NCBI GenBank assembly: GCA_028718125.1
Contig: JAQUMN010000001.1
Span: 186,001 to 250,000, forward strand
Source of the DNA: Kiritimatiellia bacterium
Lineage (GTDB): Bacteria; Verrucomicrobiota; Kiritimatiellia; JAAZAB01
Direction: 5' to 3'
DNA length: 64,000 bases
Position numbers and translations under genes: made by a program. Below, in pieces: positions 8,102 to 16,878 of the stretch. The notes under the pieces were generated by a model. That model worked only from the letters and a program-made list of their open reading frames with translations, was not told where the DNA came from and made no database searches. How positions within the stretch are numbered: position 1 is the first letter of the stretch; each line of letters begins with the position of its first letter.

Positions 8102-8199
8102 ACTACGAAACACGCGAAAGTCGCGAAAGATTATCCAGCGGCTTTTTTCCTAAACAAAATTTCAATTCCAATTTTCGTGCCTTTTGCGTGTTTCGTAGT
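8102..8199. repeat. 19-bp inverted repeat pair in the amrA-rhomboid spacer
   Basis: ACTACGAAACACGCGAAAG at 8102-8120 is repeated in inverse orientation at 8181-8199 with one mismatch, 60 bases apart. The transcript could form a long hairpin between the rhomboid gene and the AMMECR1 gene. The motif type (CGAAAGTCGCGAAAG with TTTCGTAGT) looks like a dispersed intergenic repeat. Confidence 0.6.
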
Positions 8200-8215
8200 T
8201 ACCTGCTTTCTATCT

Positions 8216-9064
8216 TCATCTCCTCCGGCTGGCCCGATCCAATATGTCCCGGTCGCGCGGGGTCAGCCGGCCGAGACCCCACTTGGATATTTTGGCTAAA
8301 ACTTCGTCCACTTCCTGCGATGAGGGCGGCTCCTCCGTTCCGGATTCCCAATCCCGGTCAGACTCGCGCAAAACCTTGAACTTGCGCCGTTGCCAGCGCC
8401 AGCGCAGATCGTTCCACCACCGGCGAGGATTGAAGGCCCTGAAGTCAAACCCTTGGTTGACTCCATACCGGCCATACAGATAACCAGCCAGTCCGCCCAC
8501 CAGGTGGGCTGCGTAGGCGATTTGGCCCGGTTGGCTGACGATGGCCAGCAGGCTGAAAAGGCCAAGGGCGATAGCCAGCGTACGCGCGCGCAGGCTCACC
8601 GGTATCACGAAAAAGACGAGCAGGGTCACCTGCCGTTGCGGGAACAAGCCCGCGAATGCGCCCAAGACGCCGAAGATCGCTCCCGAAGCGCCGACGCATG
8701 GAAGCATGGACGAGCCGCTGATAAGAATCCAGCCCAGCCCTGCCAGGATACCGCAGGCAAAATACAGCGCCAGGAACCGCCGTGCGCCGATCGTTCGCTC
8801 CGTTTCCGGTCCGAAGAAAAATAAACCCAGCATATTCAAAATCAGGTGCCAGAGCCCGCCGTGCAGGAACAGATAAGTCAACGGTTGCCAGAGTTCCAGG
8901 CGGAGCAATCCGCCGAGGCTAAGGCTGAACAGCTCCGTGAACGCGCCGCCGGTCAGCCGATCCGCAAGGGCCTGCAGGAGATAGGCCGCCGTTGTGCCGA
9001 TCAGCAGGAAGCGCACGGCCGGCGTCAGACCCGGCGCAAATGAATATGAGTCGCGGTATTGCAT
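8216..9064 (-). CDS. Rhomboid-family intramembrane serine protease
   Basis: The 282-residue protein has about six membrane segments between residues 18 and 200. The catalytic serine is 127 in GASGAIFG, the histidine is 187 in AAHLVGGLAGY, and the oxyanion-side HLILNM has Asn77. The region LWQPLTYLFLHGGLWHLILN is the usual rhomboid L1/TM2 pattern. A cytoplasmic tail of ~80 residues is charged and ends in LAKISKWGLGRLTPRDRDIL, a small helical tail found on many bacterial rhomboids. It would cleave membrane proteins within the bilayer; the substrate is unknown. It starts 25 bases after the PHP gene stop and may be transcribed with it. Confidence 0.92.
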   Translation of the reverse strand: MQYRDSYSFAPGLTPAVRFLLIGTTAAYLLQALADRLTGGAFTELFSLSLGGLLRLELWQPLTYLFLHGGLWHLILNMLGLFFFGPETERTIGARRFLALYFACGILAGLGWILISGSSMLPCVGASGAIFGVLGAFAGLFPQRQVTLLVFFVIPVSLRARTLAIALGLFSLLAIVSQPGQIAYAAHLVGGLAGYLYGRYGVNQGFDFRAFNPRRWWNDLRWRWQRRKFKVLRESDRDWESGTEEPPSSQEVDEVLAKISKWGLGRLTPRDRDILDRASRRR

Positions 9065-9089
9065 GCGAAGATGGGTCTCTCTTTATCAC

Positions 9090-10475
9090 TCATTTTGGTT
9101 CGGCGTCGATTGCTTTTTCAGAAGATGCGTCTTGGGCTGTGTAAGGTTGCGTCCAGGCCATTTTAAATTTCGGGTGAAAATAAGGCGCGATCCTGCTGCG
9201 GCTGTCCGATTCCACGTGCGCCCGGACATACAGGTCATCCGCCTCCAGCCGGTAGGTCGCATGCGTGCCTGCCACGGTCTTGACCGTCCGGCCGATGTCA
9301 TCCGAATATAATGGGATCGTGCGGGTCGCGAGGCTTTTCTTGGCAGGGCTTACGATCTCGGTCATGGTCTGATCAAAACCCCGCTTGGTCGTGATGAAGT
9401 GGATGCGGTAATTGACCCCCGGCTCCGCCTTCACCGTCACACGCAGGGTGTTGTCGGCCGGAGTGAAGGCCGCTTCTTCCAGCAACACGCCGGACGAAGC
9501 GTAAAAATCCCCCCGATGCATGGCCGCGATCAACTGTTCCGGTGTCAGGGCCGCGGCGTGTACCATGACCCAGGCATCGCCCACACCGTTTTCGCCATCG
9601 ATCCGCTTGGCATCATAAAAATGTGCATCATCCGAACCGACCCCATAAAGGAGCGGTTGCCCCCGAAGGCTGCGGAAGGCGTTGACGATATCCCAGAACT
9701 TATCGACGGTATAAGTCCGCGCCTGGGGATTGGGCGCGCGGCTGGAGCCGCCGTTGCAAATCTCGAAAAAACGGATTTCGGGACAGTCAATGAGGTTCTG
9801 CGGCACGATGTCATAATAGACCCAGAACGGATGGTTCAGCATGAGTATATACGGCTTCTGCAGCTCGCTGGCGGCCTGTTTTACTTCCGCGGTATTCAAA
9901 GCGAGTAACTCGCTCGTTGTTTTTTCCACGGTAATTGTTTTAATCGTACCGGCCCCCTTGATGCAGGGAACGACCACCGGAAGATTGATGTAGTTCAGAT
10001 GAACGCCAAGCCCATTGAGTTTCTGGGTCAACTCGACTCCCGGCATCAAGATGAAGTGTCCGGAATCCTCAAACTTGGCCTTGAGCTCCGCATACGTCTT
10101 CAGCCGCGCGGATGTGACCGGTCCGTTGGTTTTGCTCTCTACCCAGTCCTTGCCGAAGGCCAGAACATAAGAATCAAATATGGCCGGAGAGAGCCGTGCT
10201 TCTTTGTTTGTAGTCACCGTATACCAGGCATTGGTGTTATCCGCAAACCGATTATGGTCGCTGATGCACAAAAAGTCATATCCGCGTTGCTTATAGGCGT
10301 CGATCGCCTGTTCCGGAAATCCCCGCCCATCCGACCAATAGGTATGGGCATGCAGCTGGCCGCGGAACCACTGCAACCCTTCGGCGGCAAGCAGGGATTG
10401 TCCCGCCGCCAGTACAACCCACAGCATGACCGCAAAGCCAAGAACCCATCCAGGCGCCAAATTTGTTTTATTCAT
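9090..10475 (-). CDS. Secreted CehA/McbA-type PHP metallohydrolase
   Basis: From the ATG at 10475 the protein is 461 residues, beginning MNKTNLAPGW with a hydrophobic signal that ends near SLLAAEG. The PHP domain has metal ligands in GQLHAHTYWSDG, LCISDHNRF, LMPGVELT, ILMLNHPFW and GVGSDDAHFYD. This pattern belongs to the CehA/McbA branch of PHP hydrolases. The last ~100 residues are a beta-rich tail. The frame stays open upstream into the glycosyltransferase gene, but the signal peptide fixes the start. It probably hydrolyses a phosphoester or ester in the periplasm; substrate unknown. The gene lies downstream of three glycosyltransferases on the same strand. Confidence 0.85.
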   Translation of the reverse strand: MNKTNLAPGWVLGFAVMLWVVLAAGQSLLAAEGLQWFRGQLHAHTYWSDGRGFPEQAIDAYKQRGYDFLCISDHNRFADNTNAWYTVTTNKEARLSPAIFDSYVLAFGKDWVESKTNGPVTSARLKTYAELKAKFEDSGHFILMPGVELTQKLNGLGVHLNYINLPVVVPCIKGAGTIKTITVEKTTSELLALNTAEVKQAASELQKPYILMLNHPFWVYYDIVPQNLIDCPEIRFFEICNGGSSRAPNPQARTYTVDKFWDIVNAFRSLRGQPLLYGVGSDDAHFYDAKRIDGENGVGDAWVMVHAAALTPEQLIAAMHRGDFYASSGVLLEEAAFTPADNTLRVTVKAEPGVNYRIHFITTKRGFDQTMTEIVSPAKKSLATRTIPLYSDDIGRTVKTVAGTHATYRLEADDLYVRAHVESDSRSRIAPYFHPKFKMAWTQPYTAQDASSEKAIDAEPK

Positions 10476-10561
10476 TGTCTTTATCTTTTGTTTTGCGAAT
10501 GGCCGGGGACACCGGCGCCCCGGCCATTCCGTGGCGCGTCCCCACGGTACTGGCGCCATTA

Positions 10562-11707
10562 TCATGTTCCCATGCAGCGGGCAATGCTCGCGGTCAGGCC
10601 GCTGATAAAATTAGCTTCGCTGAATCGTTCGGCGTTGGTCCGGATCGCGACGGGATCCCACCGGATGGCGGCGGCCTGTTCGACGGCACCCAGCAGGGCC
10701 GCCTCGGTCTGGACGTGGAAGAAAACGCCGGTTTGGCCGTCAACAATTGTTTCCAGCGCGCCGCCTATGCCGTAAGCCACTACCGGCCGGCCGCAGGCCT
10801 GGGCTTCCACCGGCACGATGCCGAAATCCTCTTCGCCGGGGAAAACCAGCAGGCGACACTGGCGGTAAAAGTCCCGGACGCGTTCGTCATCCAAGCGCCC
10901 TAAAAATTCAATATGCGCTCCCGCCAGGCGTCGTAACCGGGTATACTCCGTGCCTGCGCCGATAATTTTCAGCGGGTATCCCAACCGGGTATAAGCCTGC
11001 ACGGCCACCTCAAGTTTTTTATACGGTACCAGCGCGGAAACAATCAGGTCATAGGCACCGGCGCTTTCCGGCGAAGCCGGTGTCCAGAATGACGTGTTGA
11101 CCGGCGGATAGACGACGTCGGCCTCGCGTCCATAAAATTCCAGGATGCGTTTCTGCACGTGACGGCTCAAGGCCACGAACCGGTCCACGCGGTCGCAGGC
11201 CGCGCGGTCCCAGGCGCGCAAACGGTTCAGATACGGAGCGAGCGCCATCTTCTTAAGCGGGTTCTTTCCGAAATATTCCTCGTAAAACAGCCAGGCATAG
11301 CGCATGGGGGTAAAGCAATAGCACAGGTGCCGGGCGCCCTTGGGCGGCAGCAATCCCTTGGCCACGCAGTGGCTCGTGCTGATCAGGAGATCCGCGGCCG
11401 CCGGTTGCAGACGTTCGATGGCGCCCGGGAAAAACGGTAGAAAATAGCGGTAATGTTTCCGGATGCCCGGCACGCGCTGGAGCCAGGAGGTCATCACCGG
11501 ATGCGCGTTGATGATTTCCGAAATTGCTGCGGGATTGTGGATCAGGGTGTAAATCGGCGCCTGTGGAAATAAACGGCACAGAATTTCCAGAACGCGTTCT
11601 CCGCCGCGCATGCCGGTCAGCCAGTCGTGGGCCAGGAGGACACGGTCAGGCAATTTTCGATTGCCGATTTTCGATTTCCGATTTGATTGTTCAGGAAATG
11701 ATGTCAT
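10562..11707 (-). CDS. GT4-family glycosyltransferase
   Basis: The 381-residue product has the two-domain GT-B pattern. The N-terminal acceptor domain opens with RVLLAHDWLTGMRGGERVLE, and CYCFTPMRYAWLFYEEYF is typical of mannosyltransferase-like GT4 enzymes. The donor domain has VYPPVNTSFW and the motif FPGEEDFGIVPVEAQACG, whose two glutamates form the EX7E nucleotide-sugar site. It should add a sugar to a lipid-linked or surface polysaccharide. The first ~18 residues (QSNRKSKIGNRKLP) come from a short A/T-rich repeat rather than from the family, so the true or ancestral start is uncertain and no ribosome-binding site is clear. It is third of three GT4 genes in a row. Confidence 0.88.
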   Translation of the reverse strand: MTSFPEQSNRKSKIGNRKLPDRVLLAHDWLTGMRGGERVLEILCRLFPQAPIYTLIHNPAAISEIINAHPVMTSWLQRVPGIRKHYRYFLPFFPGAIERLQPAAADLLISTSHCVAKGLLPPKGARHLCYCFTPMRYAWLFYEEYFGKNPLKKMALAPYLNRLRAWDRAACDRVDRFVALSRHVQKRILEFYGREADVVYPPVNTSFWTPASPESAGAYDLIVSALVPYKKLEVAVQAYTRLGYPLKIIGAGTEYTRLRRLAGAHIEFLGRLDDERVRDFYRQCRLLVFPGEEDFGIVPVEAQACGRPVVAYGIGGALETIVDGQTGVFFHVQTEAALLGAVEQAAAIRWDPVAIRTNAERFSEANFISGLTASIARCMGT

Positions 11708-11775
11708 AAATTACCATCGGGTTGCCGCCATAAGTCTGTGCAATCGGCAATTGAAAATCGAAAATTGAAAATATT
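11651..11775. repeat. Inverted pair of A/T-rich degenerate repeats around the GT gene start
   Basis: Two clusters of ATTTTCGATTGCCGATT-type units lie at 11651-11687 and 11741-11775 in opposite orientation. The first is translated as the N-terminus of the glycosyltransferase (NRKSKIGNRK); the second is intergenic. Confidence 0.6.
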
Positions 11776-11791
11776 GTTGCAACTCGATCCC

Positions 11792-12961
11792 TCATAGCGA
11801 AGCCGCTTTTTTGTAGGCCTCCAGGGTCATTCGCGCCGTGGCTTCCCAGGTGAATTTCTGGGCCTGCTTCAGGCCGCGCGCGCTCATATCCCGTGCCAGG
11901 TGGGAATCGGTCAACACGCGCCGCATGGCTTCGGTAAGGCCGATCATGTCTTGAGGCTGGACGATCAGCGCGGCGCCGCCGGTCACTTCCGGGAGCGACC
12001 CCTTGTTGCTGCAGATGACCGGAGTGCCGCAGGCAAAAGCTTCCAGCACGGGCAGGCCAAAGCCTTCATACTTCGAGGGCTGAACGAATACATCGGCCTT
12101 CTGATATTCGCTCACCAGGTCGTCATCGGACAGGTAACCGAGCCACGTTATGGCGTCGGCGACACCCAGGCTGGCGGCGCGCCGTGATGCTTCCGGGTAA
12201 CGCCGGTCCCTGGGCCCCACGATCCGCAACTCGACCGAAAGCCTATATTGCTTGCGCAACGCAGCAAAGGCTTCAATCAGGCCCACCAGGTTTTTATACG
12301 GGTCCGCCCGGCCCACCCAAAGGATTGTTTGTTTGGCCTTGATGCTGCCCGGTGTCCACACCGTGGCGCCGGCGTCCGTCCGCGTCGCGGGCTTAAACCT
12401 CGGCTCGACACCCAACGGAATGGCAAGCACCCGCTCCGGCGGCAGGCGTAAATAGCTGACCACGTCGTCCCGGGCCGACCGGCTATCGGTGAGGACCAGG
12501 TCCGAACGCATGGCCACCTCATTCATGAGCCAGCGGTACAGCAGGAAAAAACGCCGCTTCCAGGCGCGCGGCGCGAAGGCGGGAAACATCAAGGGGATCA
12601 AGTCGTGAATTGTCGTCACGCACCGGATGCGCCCGGGCCTTCCGCGTGGAAAAGCGCGCAGGGGAATCATATAGTTGGTGGAATGAAACACATCCAGGGC
12701 GTCTTCCGCTAGCAGGCCGGGCAGGCGGAGCTGGTTGCGGATGGAAAACAGGCCGAAGGGCAGAAGGCGCGTGCTGAAATTAGGCGCGCCAGCCAAGTCC
12801 GTCTCCGCCACGGTCCGGTCGCGCAGCGCCGGGTCGTTGAAATAAATCACAAACGTATGCGTGCGCTCCAGGTGGGCCAGGTGCCGGATCAATTCACGGG
12901 TATAGGAACCGATGCCCGACAGTTCCTTGAAAATCCAACGCGCATCAATGCCTATCTTCAT
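11792..12961 (-). CDS. GT4-family glycosyltransferase
   Basis: The 389-residue protein starts [20 protein letters not shown], the glycine-rich loop typical of GT4 enzymes. [27 protein letters not shown] and [12 protein letters not shown] follow. The donor domain has [13 protein letters not shown] and [19 protein letters not shown] with the EX7E pair, then [12 protein letters not shown]. This suite resembles mannosyltransferases of O-antigen or exopolysaccharide pathways. Its start overlaps the stop of the upstream glycosyltransferase by four bases (ATGA), so the two are co-translated and probably act successively on one glycan. Confidence 0.92.
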   Translation of the reverse strand: MKIGIDARWIFKELSGIGSYTRELIRHLAHLERTHTFVIYFNDPALRDRTVAETDLAGAPNFSTRLLPFGLFSIRNQLRLPGLLAEDALDVFHSTNYMIPLRAFPRGRPGRIRCVTTIHDLIPLMFPAFAPRAWKRRFFLLYRWLMNEVAMRSDLVLTDSRSARDDVVSYLRLPPERVLAIPLGVEPRFKPATRTDAGATVWTPGSIKAKQTILWVGRADPYKNLVGLIEAFAALRKQYRLSVELRIVGPRDRRYPEASRRAASLGVADAITWLGYLSDDDLVSEYQKADVFVQPSKYEGFGLPVLEAFACGTPVICSNKGSLPEVTGGAALIVQPQDMIGLTEAMRRVLTDSHLARDMSARGLKQAQKFTWEATARMTLEAYKKAASL

Positions 12962-14073
12962 ACGGCCACCTTCCGGTAAATATCCCAGGTTTGGCGGGCG
13001 GTTTCGCGCCAGGTATAGCGTCGGGCCCGGGTGTGGCCTTTTGCGATCATATCGCGCCGCGCGGCGCTGTCAGCCAGCAGGCGCAGGGCTTCCCCGGCCC
13101 AGCGTTCGGCGTCGAACTCCGCAATCTGCCGGGCGCCATCGCCCAGCACTTCCGGGAGCGAGCCGGCCGTCGAGGCCAGCACCGGCGTGCCGCATAACAT
13201 GGCCTCCAGCGGCGGGAAGCCGAACCCCTCGTATATGGACGGAAACAAAAATAATTCGGCGCCCGCATATAACGCGGGGAGCTCGTTGTCATCGACATAT
13301 TCCAGGTAACGGATGGCGTGCGCGCGCGGGGAGGCGCGCAGGCGCTCCAGGATCGGCTCGTATTTCCAGCCGCGCATGCCGGCAATCACCAGGTTGCCGT
13401 CGAAAGCGGTCATGGCTTCAAAAACGCTTGCCAGGAAAGCCGTGTTCTTGCGCGGCTCCAGCGTGCCGACCGTCAGCAGGTAGGGCCGCGTCAGTCCGCG
13501 CTCCCGGCGCAGGTGTGCGACCGCCTCAGGATCCGGGGGTCGCATGTGGTCTGCCACGCCCAGCGGGATGGAAAACACCCTGGCCGGGTCCGCCCGCAAT
13601 AGCGCTATAATGTCCCCCGCGCTGAAGCGTGAATCCGTAATAATGGCATCGGCGCGCCGGACGGTATCGGCCATACCGGCCTTAAGGTAGGCCAGGTTTT
13701 TGGCCTCGGCCATGTCCGGATATCGCAGGAAACTGACGTCATGCACGGTGACCACGGTACGGCCATTCGCGAGCGGTGGAATGATGAAATTGGGAAAGTG
13801 ATAGACATCCGCCCGTCCCGCCAGCCAGTCGAAAGGCGGCCAATGCAGGTTTTTCCAGCTTTTCTGGACAAGCCGGCCCGGGCACCAGCGGATGGCTTGC
13901 TGGTCCAGGCCGGGAGTGGCAAACGTCAGCCCGCGCCGCCGGAAATCGAAATAGAACAGCCGGAGCCGGTCGGCGCCGCGGCTTTCGCCGAGGTGTTCGA
14001 CCAATGCGCGGGTATAGCGGCCCACCCCGGCCCGCTGGGCGACCGCCGGCTGAATATCGAGGCAAACGTTCAA
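12958..14073 (-). CDS. GT4-family glycosyltransferase (TTG start)
   Basis: The ~371-residue protein shows AGVGRYTRALVEHLGE, VVTVHDVSFLRYP, AIITDSRFSAGDI, VFSIPLGVADH, LTVGTLEPRKN and the EX7E motif FPSIYEGFGFPPLEAMLCG. It is close in pattern to the next gene. No ATG is available. An AAAGGAG site lies two and five bases before tandem TTG codons at 14076 and 14073, so I start at the second TTG, which gives the normal family N-terminus (NVCLDIQPAV). A TTG further upstream at 14097 would include the ribosome-binding site in the coding region. It is the first gene of the GT-GT-GT-PHP series. Confidence 0.88.
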   Translation of the reverse strand: MNVCLDIQPAVAQRAGVGRYTRALVEHLGESRGADRLRLFYFDFRRRGLTFATPGLDQQAIRWCPGRLVQKSWKNLHWPPFDWLAGRADVYHFPNFIIPPLANGRTVVTVHDVSFLRYPDMAEAKNLAYLKAGMADTVRRADAIITDSRFSAGDIIALLRADPARVFSIPLGVADHMRPPDPEAVAHLRRERGLTRPYLLTVGTLEPRKNTAFLASVFEAMTAFDGNLVIAGMRGWKYEPILERLRASPRAHAIRYLEYVDDNELPALYAGAELFLFPSIYEGFGFPPLEAMLCGTPVLASTAGSLPEVLGDGARQIAEFDAERWAGEALRLLADSAARRDMIAKGHTRARRYTWRETARQTWDIYRKVAV

Positions 14074-14090
14074 CAAGGCTCCTTTTTGAG

Positions 14091-14118
14091 TTGACAATAG
14101 CCGGCATCATTCTAATAA
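14091..14118 (+). promoter_or_regulatory. Promoter for the zinc-ribbon gene
   Basis: A perfect TTGACA is followed after 16 bases by TAATAA, about 36 bases before the ATG at 14154. It lies in the divergent region between this gene and the glycosyltransferase cluster. Confidence 0.5.
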
Positions 14119-14153
14119 AGATAGCCAATCATACAAGCAACTACTGTAGTCCC

Positions 14154-14405
14154 ATGCACAAACACGCTCAATTTGAACACTTGCGGGCCTCGGAACTTTA
14201 TTGCCCGACCTGCCGGAAACTCCAGCCCGTGCGCGAGCGCCTTCTGCTGGTTCTGCCACGGGCCGAACTGTATGACTACCGGTGCACAACCTGCGGCCTT
14301 TCGTTGGGATCCCGCGAAGTCAAGGCGCCCGCGCAGGCGCTGGTACCCTCTTCGTCCATACCGCGCCCGCACCGCCGGCCGCGAGGAACAATGGATAATG
14401 GATGA
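14154..14405 (+). CDS. Small two-CxxC zinc-ribbon protein
   Basis: From the ATG at 14154 the product is 83 residues. It has CPTC at about 19-22 and CTTC at about 45-48, spaced as in a single zinc ribbon. The middle stretch RERLLLVLPRAELYDYRC is well formed, and the tail is Pro/Arg-rich. A frame with an earlier start overlaps the divergent glycosyltransferase gene and lacks family features. No known family was recognised. It could be a nucleic-acid-binding or metal-binding accessory protein. The last residues come from the start of an ATGGATAATGG-type repeat. Confidence 0.6.
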   Translation: MHKHAQFEHLRASELYCPTCRKLQPVRERLLLVLPRAELYDYRCTTCGLSLGSREVKAPAQALVPSSSIPRPHRRPRGTMDNG

Positions 14406-14423
14406 TGGTCAATGGTGAATGGG
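14389..14423 (+). repeat. Short tandem-like ATGGTCAATGG repeat
   Basis: Degenerate 7-8-base units (AATGGATAATGGATGATGG, then TCAATGGTGAATGG) lie between the zinc-ribbon gene and the MFS gene. The same type appears at 22025-22062. Confidence 0.5.
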
Positions 14424-14444
14424 TAACCGCCTGCCGAGGTAACG

Positions 14445-15695
14445 ATGATTGAATGGAAACGCAATTTATTAATGGTGGTGCTATCCCAGTTCTTCTCGAT
14501 GATGGGATTTGCCTTCGCCATGCCGTTTGCGCCGTATTACATCCAACAACTGGGCATTACCGAGCCGAACGAGCTAAAAATGTGGGTGGCGTTATTCACG
14601 GCGGCGGCGCCGCTGACCCTGGCCGTGGCGGCACCCATTTGGGGCGCCCTGGGCGATCGGTACGGTCGGCGGATCATGATGTTGCGGGCCAATTTTGGCG
14701 GCATGCTCGTGCTGAGCCTGATGGGCTTGGCGCCCAACGTGCAATTGCTGATTGTTTTGCGCCTGTTGCAGGGCACACTCACCGGAACGGTGTCGGCCGC
14801 GCAGACGTTTGTCTCCGTGCAAAGCCCTCCCCATCGCAGCGGCATGGTCCTGGGCACGCTCAGCGCCGCCGTTTTTTCCGGCAGTATGTGCGGCGCATTT
14901 CTGGGCGGCCTGTTTGCCGAATGGTTCGGCTACCGCATGGCATTCCTGTGTTCCGGCGTATTACTGCTGACCTCCGCGTTACTGGTCCTGCTGGGTACGC
15001 GCGAGAAATTTGTGCGGCCGATGGAAGAAGATAGCGACTCGATGGAAGACCGCGTCCGGATGTTCTGGGGCAAAATCGGGCCGGCCATTCCAATTCTGGC
15101 GCTGATGACGATCATGGGATTCGTGCTGCAGTTCGACGGCGCCTGGTTACCGTTGCTGGTCCAGGAAATTCACGGTTCCCTGAAAGGCGCCGCGTTTTGG
15201 GCCGGCTCGCTTCAGGCGACGGGCGGTATTGCCGGGTTCCTGGCCGGCCCCATTATCGGGCGCATTGCCGACCGGATCGCACCGCCGCGCATCGGCAAGA
15301 TCGCGGCCTTCGGCACGGGATTGATGATGATTGTCGTTGCCCTGGCTCACGGGCTTGTCCAGCTTTTCACGGGACGATTTGGCGCTGCTTTTTGCGCGGG
15401 CGGACTGGATCCGGTACTTATGATCTGGTTGGCCAAGACCACGCCGGCAGAATCGCGCGGATTTATTTTCGGCTGGGCCGTAACGGCTAAGGCCCTGGGC
15501 TGGATGGCCGCCCCGCTGGCCAGTGGAGCAGTAGCCTGCATATTCGGCCTGCGGGCGGTTTTTTTTACCGCGGCGGCGTTTTTATTTCTGCTGATTCCGC
15601 TGATTGCGCTGATTGTCCGGTATTTGCCGTCCGGGCCGCCGCCGGCCGCAAACAAAGAGATTCCAGTTTTACGCGTCGAAAACCAGGGGGATTAA
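14445..15695 (+). CDS. MFS transporter
   Basis: The 416-residue protein has about 12 hydrophobic segments. The motif-A region GALGDRYGRRIMM lies between helices 2 and 3, and a second copy-like motif, IIGRIADRIAPPRIG, starts the second half. Helices 6 and 7 are joined by a charged loop (REKFVRPMEEDSDSMEDRVR). It resembles the DHA1/multidrug-type branch of the major facilitator superfamily, but the substrate cannot be assigned. A GAGG site precedes the ATG. The next gene begins three bases after its stop, so the transporter and a dehydrogenase are co-transcribed. Confidence 0.9.
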   Translation: MIEWKRNLLMVVLSQFFSMMGFAFAMPFAPYYIQQLGITEPNELKMWVALFTAAAPLTLAVAAPIWGALGDRYGRRIMMLRANFGGMLVLSLMGLAPNVQLLIVLRLLQGTLTGTVSAAQTFVSVQSPPHRSGMVLGTLSAAVFSGSMCGAFLGGLFAEWFGYRMAFLCSGVLLLTSALLVLLGTREKFVRPMEEDSDSMEDRVRMFWGKIGPAIPILALMTIMGFVLQFDGAWLPLLVQEIHGSLKGAAFWAGSLQATGGIAGFLAGPIIGRIADRIAPPRIGKIAAFGTGLMMIVVALAHGLVQLFTGRFGAAFCAGGLDPVLMIWLAKTTPAESRGFIFGWAVTAKALGWMAAPLASGAVACIFGLRAVFFTAAAFLFLLIPLIALIVRYLPSGPPPAANKEIPVLRVENQGD

Positions 15696-15698
15696 CCC

Positions 15699-16577
15699 AT
15701 GCAGATTGCCTGGATTGGAACCGGCGTAATGGGCAGCGCCATGGCGGGTCATTTGCTGACCGCCGGCCATGAACTGGCGCTTTTCTCGCGCACGAAAAGC
15801 AAGGCAGACGGGCTTCTCCGGCGAGGCGCGCGCTGGGCTGTGTCCCCGCGCGCGGCGGCGGCGGACGCCGAAATCGTATGCGTCATGGCAGGATATCCCG
15901 AGGATGTCGAGGCGGTTGTCCTGGGCCCCGAGGGCGCCTTGCAGGCGATGCATTCCGGGGCGCTCCTTGTGGATTTCACGACCAGCCGCCCGAGCCTGGC
16001 TGTCCGGATTGCGGATGCCGCGGCATCGCGCGGCATACTGGCGCTCGATGCCCCGGTGTCCGGCGGCGATATCGGCGCCCGTGAAGCGCGCCTCTCAATC
16101 ATGGCCGGGGGCACGAAGGAAGCGTTCGAAAAAGCGTTCCCCCTGCTGAACCGCCTCGGCAAGACCGTTATGCACCAGGGAGGAGCCGGCTGCGGCCAGC
16201 ACGCTAAAATGGTCAACCAAATCATGATTGCGGCAAATATGATGGGCATTTGCGAGGGCCTGCTGTATGCCCGCCGGGCCGGCCTGGATCCGCAAAAAGT
16301 GCTGGCCAGTGTCGGCGGCGGAGCGGCGGCATCGTGGAGTCTGGCAAATCTCTATCCGCGAATCCTTGCCGGCGACTATCAGCCCGGCTTTTACGTTGAG
16401 CATTTCATCAAAGACCTGCAGATCGCGCTGGACGAAGCCGCACGCATGGGCCTGAAATTGCCGGGACTTGCGCTGGCCCGCCAGCTCTACGAGGCTGTGC
16501 GCTCCGGCGGCGGCGCGCGGCTCGGCACCCAGGCCCTGATCCTTGCCCTGGAACGGCTGAATCATCTTGCGCCGTAA
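15699..16577 (+). CDS. Beta-hydroxyacid dehydrogenase (3-hydroxyisobutyrate dehydrogenase family)
   Basis: The 292-residue enzyme has the Rossmann motif IGTGVMGSAMAGHLL (residues 6-20), the substrate-binding DAPVSGGDIGAREARL (117-132), and the catalytic lysine at 170 in GQHAKMVNQIM. An all-alpha C-terminal domain includes FIKDLQIALDEA. It should oxidise a short beta-hydroxyacid with NAD(P) (for example 3-hydroxyisobutyrate, tartronate semialdehyde or a glyoxylate-type substrate). Which one is not clear from the motifs. The coupling to the MFS gene suggests that the transporter handles the substrate or product. Confidence 0.9.
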   Translation: MQIAWIGTGVMGSAMAGHLLTAGHELALFSRTKSKADGLLRRGARWAVSPRAAAADAEIVCVMAGYPEDVEAVVLGPEGALQAMHSGALLVDFTTSRPSLAVRIADAAASRGILALDAPVSGGDIGAREARLSIMAGGTKEAFEKAFPLLNRLGKTVMHQGGAGCGQHAKMVNQIMIAANMMGICEGLLYARRAGLDPQKVLASVGGGAAASWSLANLYPRILAGDYQPGFYVEHFIKDLQIALDEAARMGLKLPGLALARQLYEAVRSGGGARLGTQALILALERLNHLAP

Positions 16578-16656
16578 CGGGTTGTAACGGCTCCCCACCC
16601 ACAGCCCCCGCACCCTTTCGCTCTCCCAATAACCACCGCTTGCGCTCTTACATCAG

Positions 16657-16771
16657 GGCTGCGTCAAGAACGGTCTCGCAGGAGCTCGCTCCTCCATGAA
16701 GGCTGATTTTTAACGATATTGGAGGGCGGAGCGCCTGCGACGCCGCTGGTTTCATCAGAGATGACGCAGCC
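16657..16771 (+). repeat. Palindromic dispersed element, copy B
   Basis: This is the standard 115-bp form, running from GGCTGCGTCA to TGACGCAGCC (perfect 10-bp terminal inverted repeats). It has the shared blocks GAACGGTCTCGCAGGAGC, CCTCCATGAA and GATATTGGAGGGCGGAGC. It lies between the dehydrogenase gene and the promoter of the PAS kinase. No coding capacity. Confidence 0.85.
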
Positions 16772-16803
16772 GTGGTTCTTATATAAAGAAACGGGTAAAA
16801 AAC

Positions 16804-16832
16804 TTGACAACACGCCATTTCAGCAATAAGAT
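16804..16832 (+). promoter_or_regulatory. Promoter for the PAS kinase operon
   Basis: A perfect TTGACA is followed after 17 bases by TAAGAT, about 47 bases before the kinase ATG. Confidence 0.6.
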
Positions 16833-16878
16833 AATCCTAATTACGGGAGCATTTGTCGATTGAACAAGCCGGCCCGTC

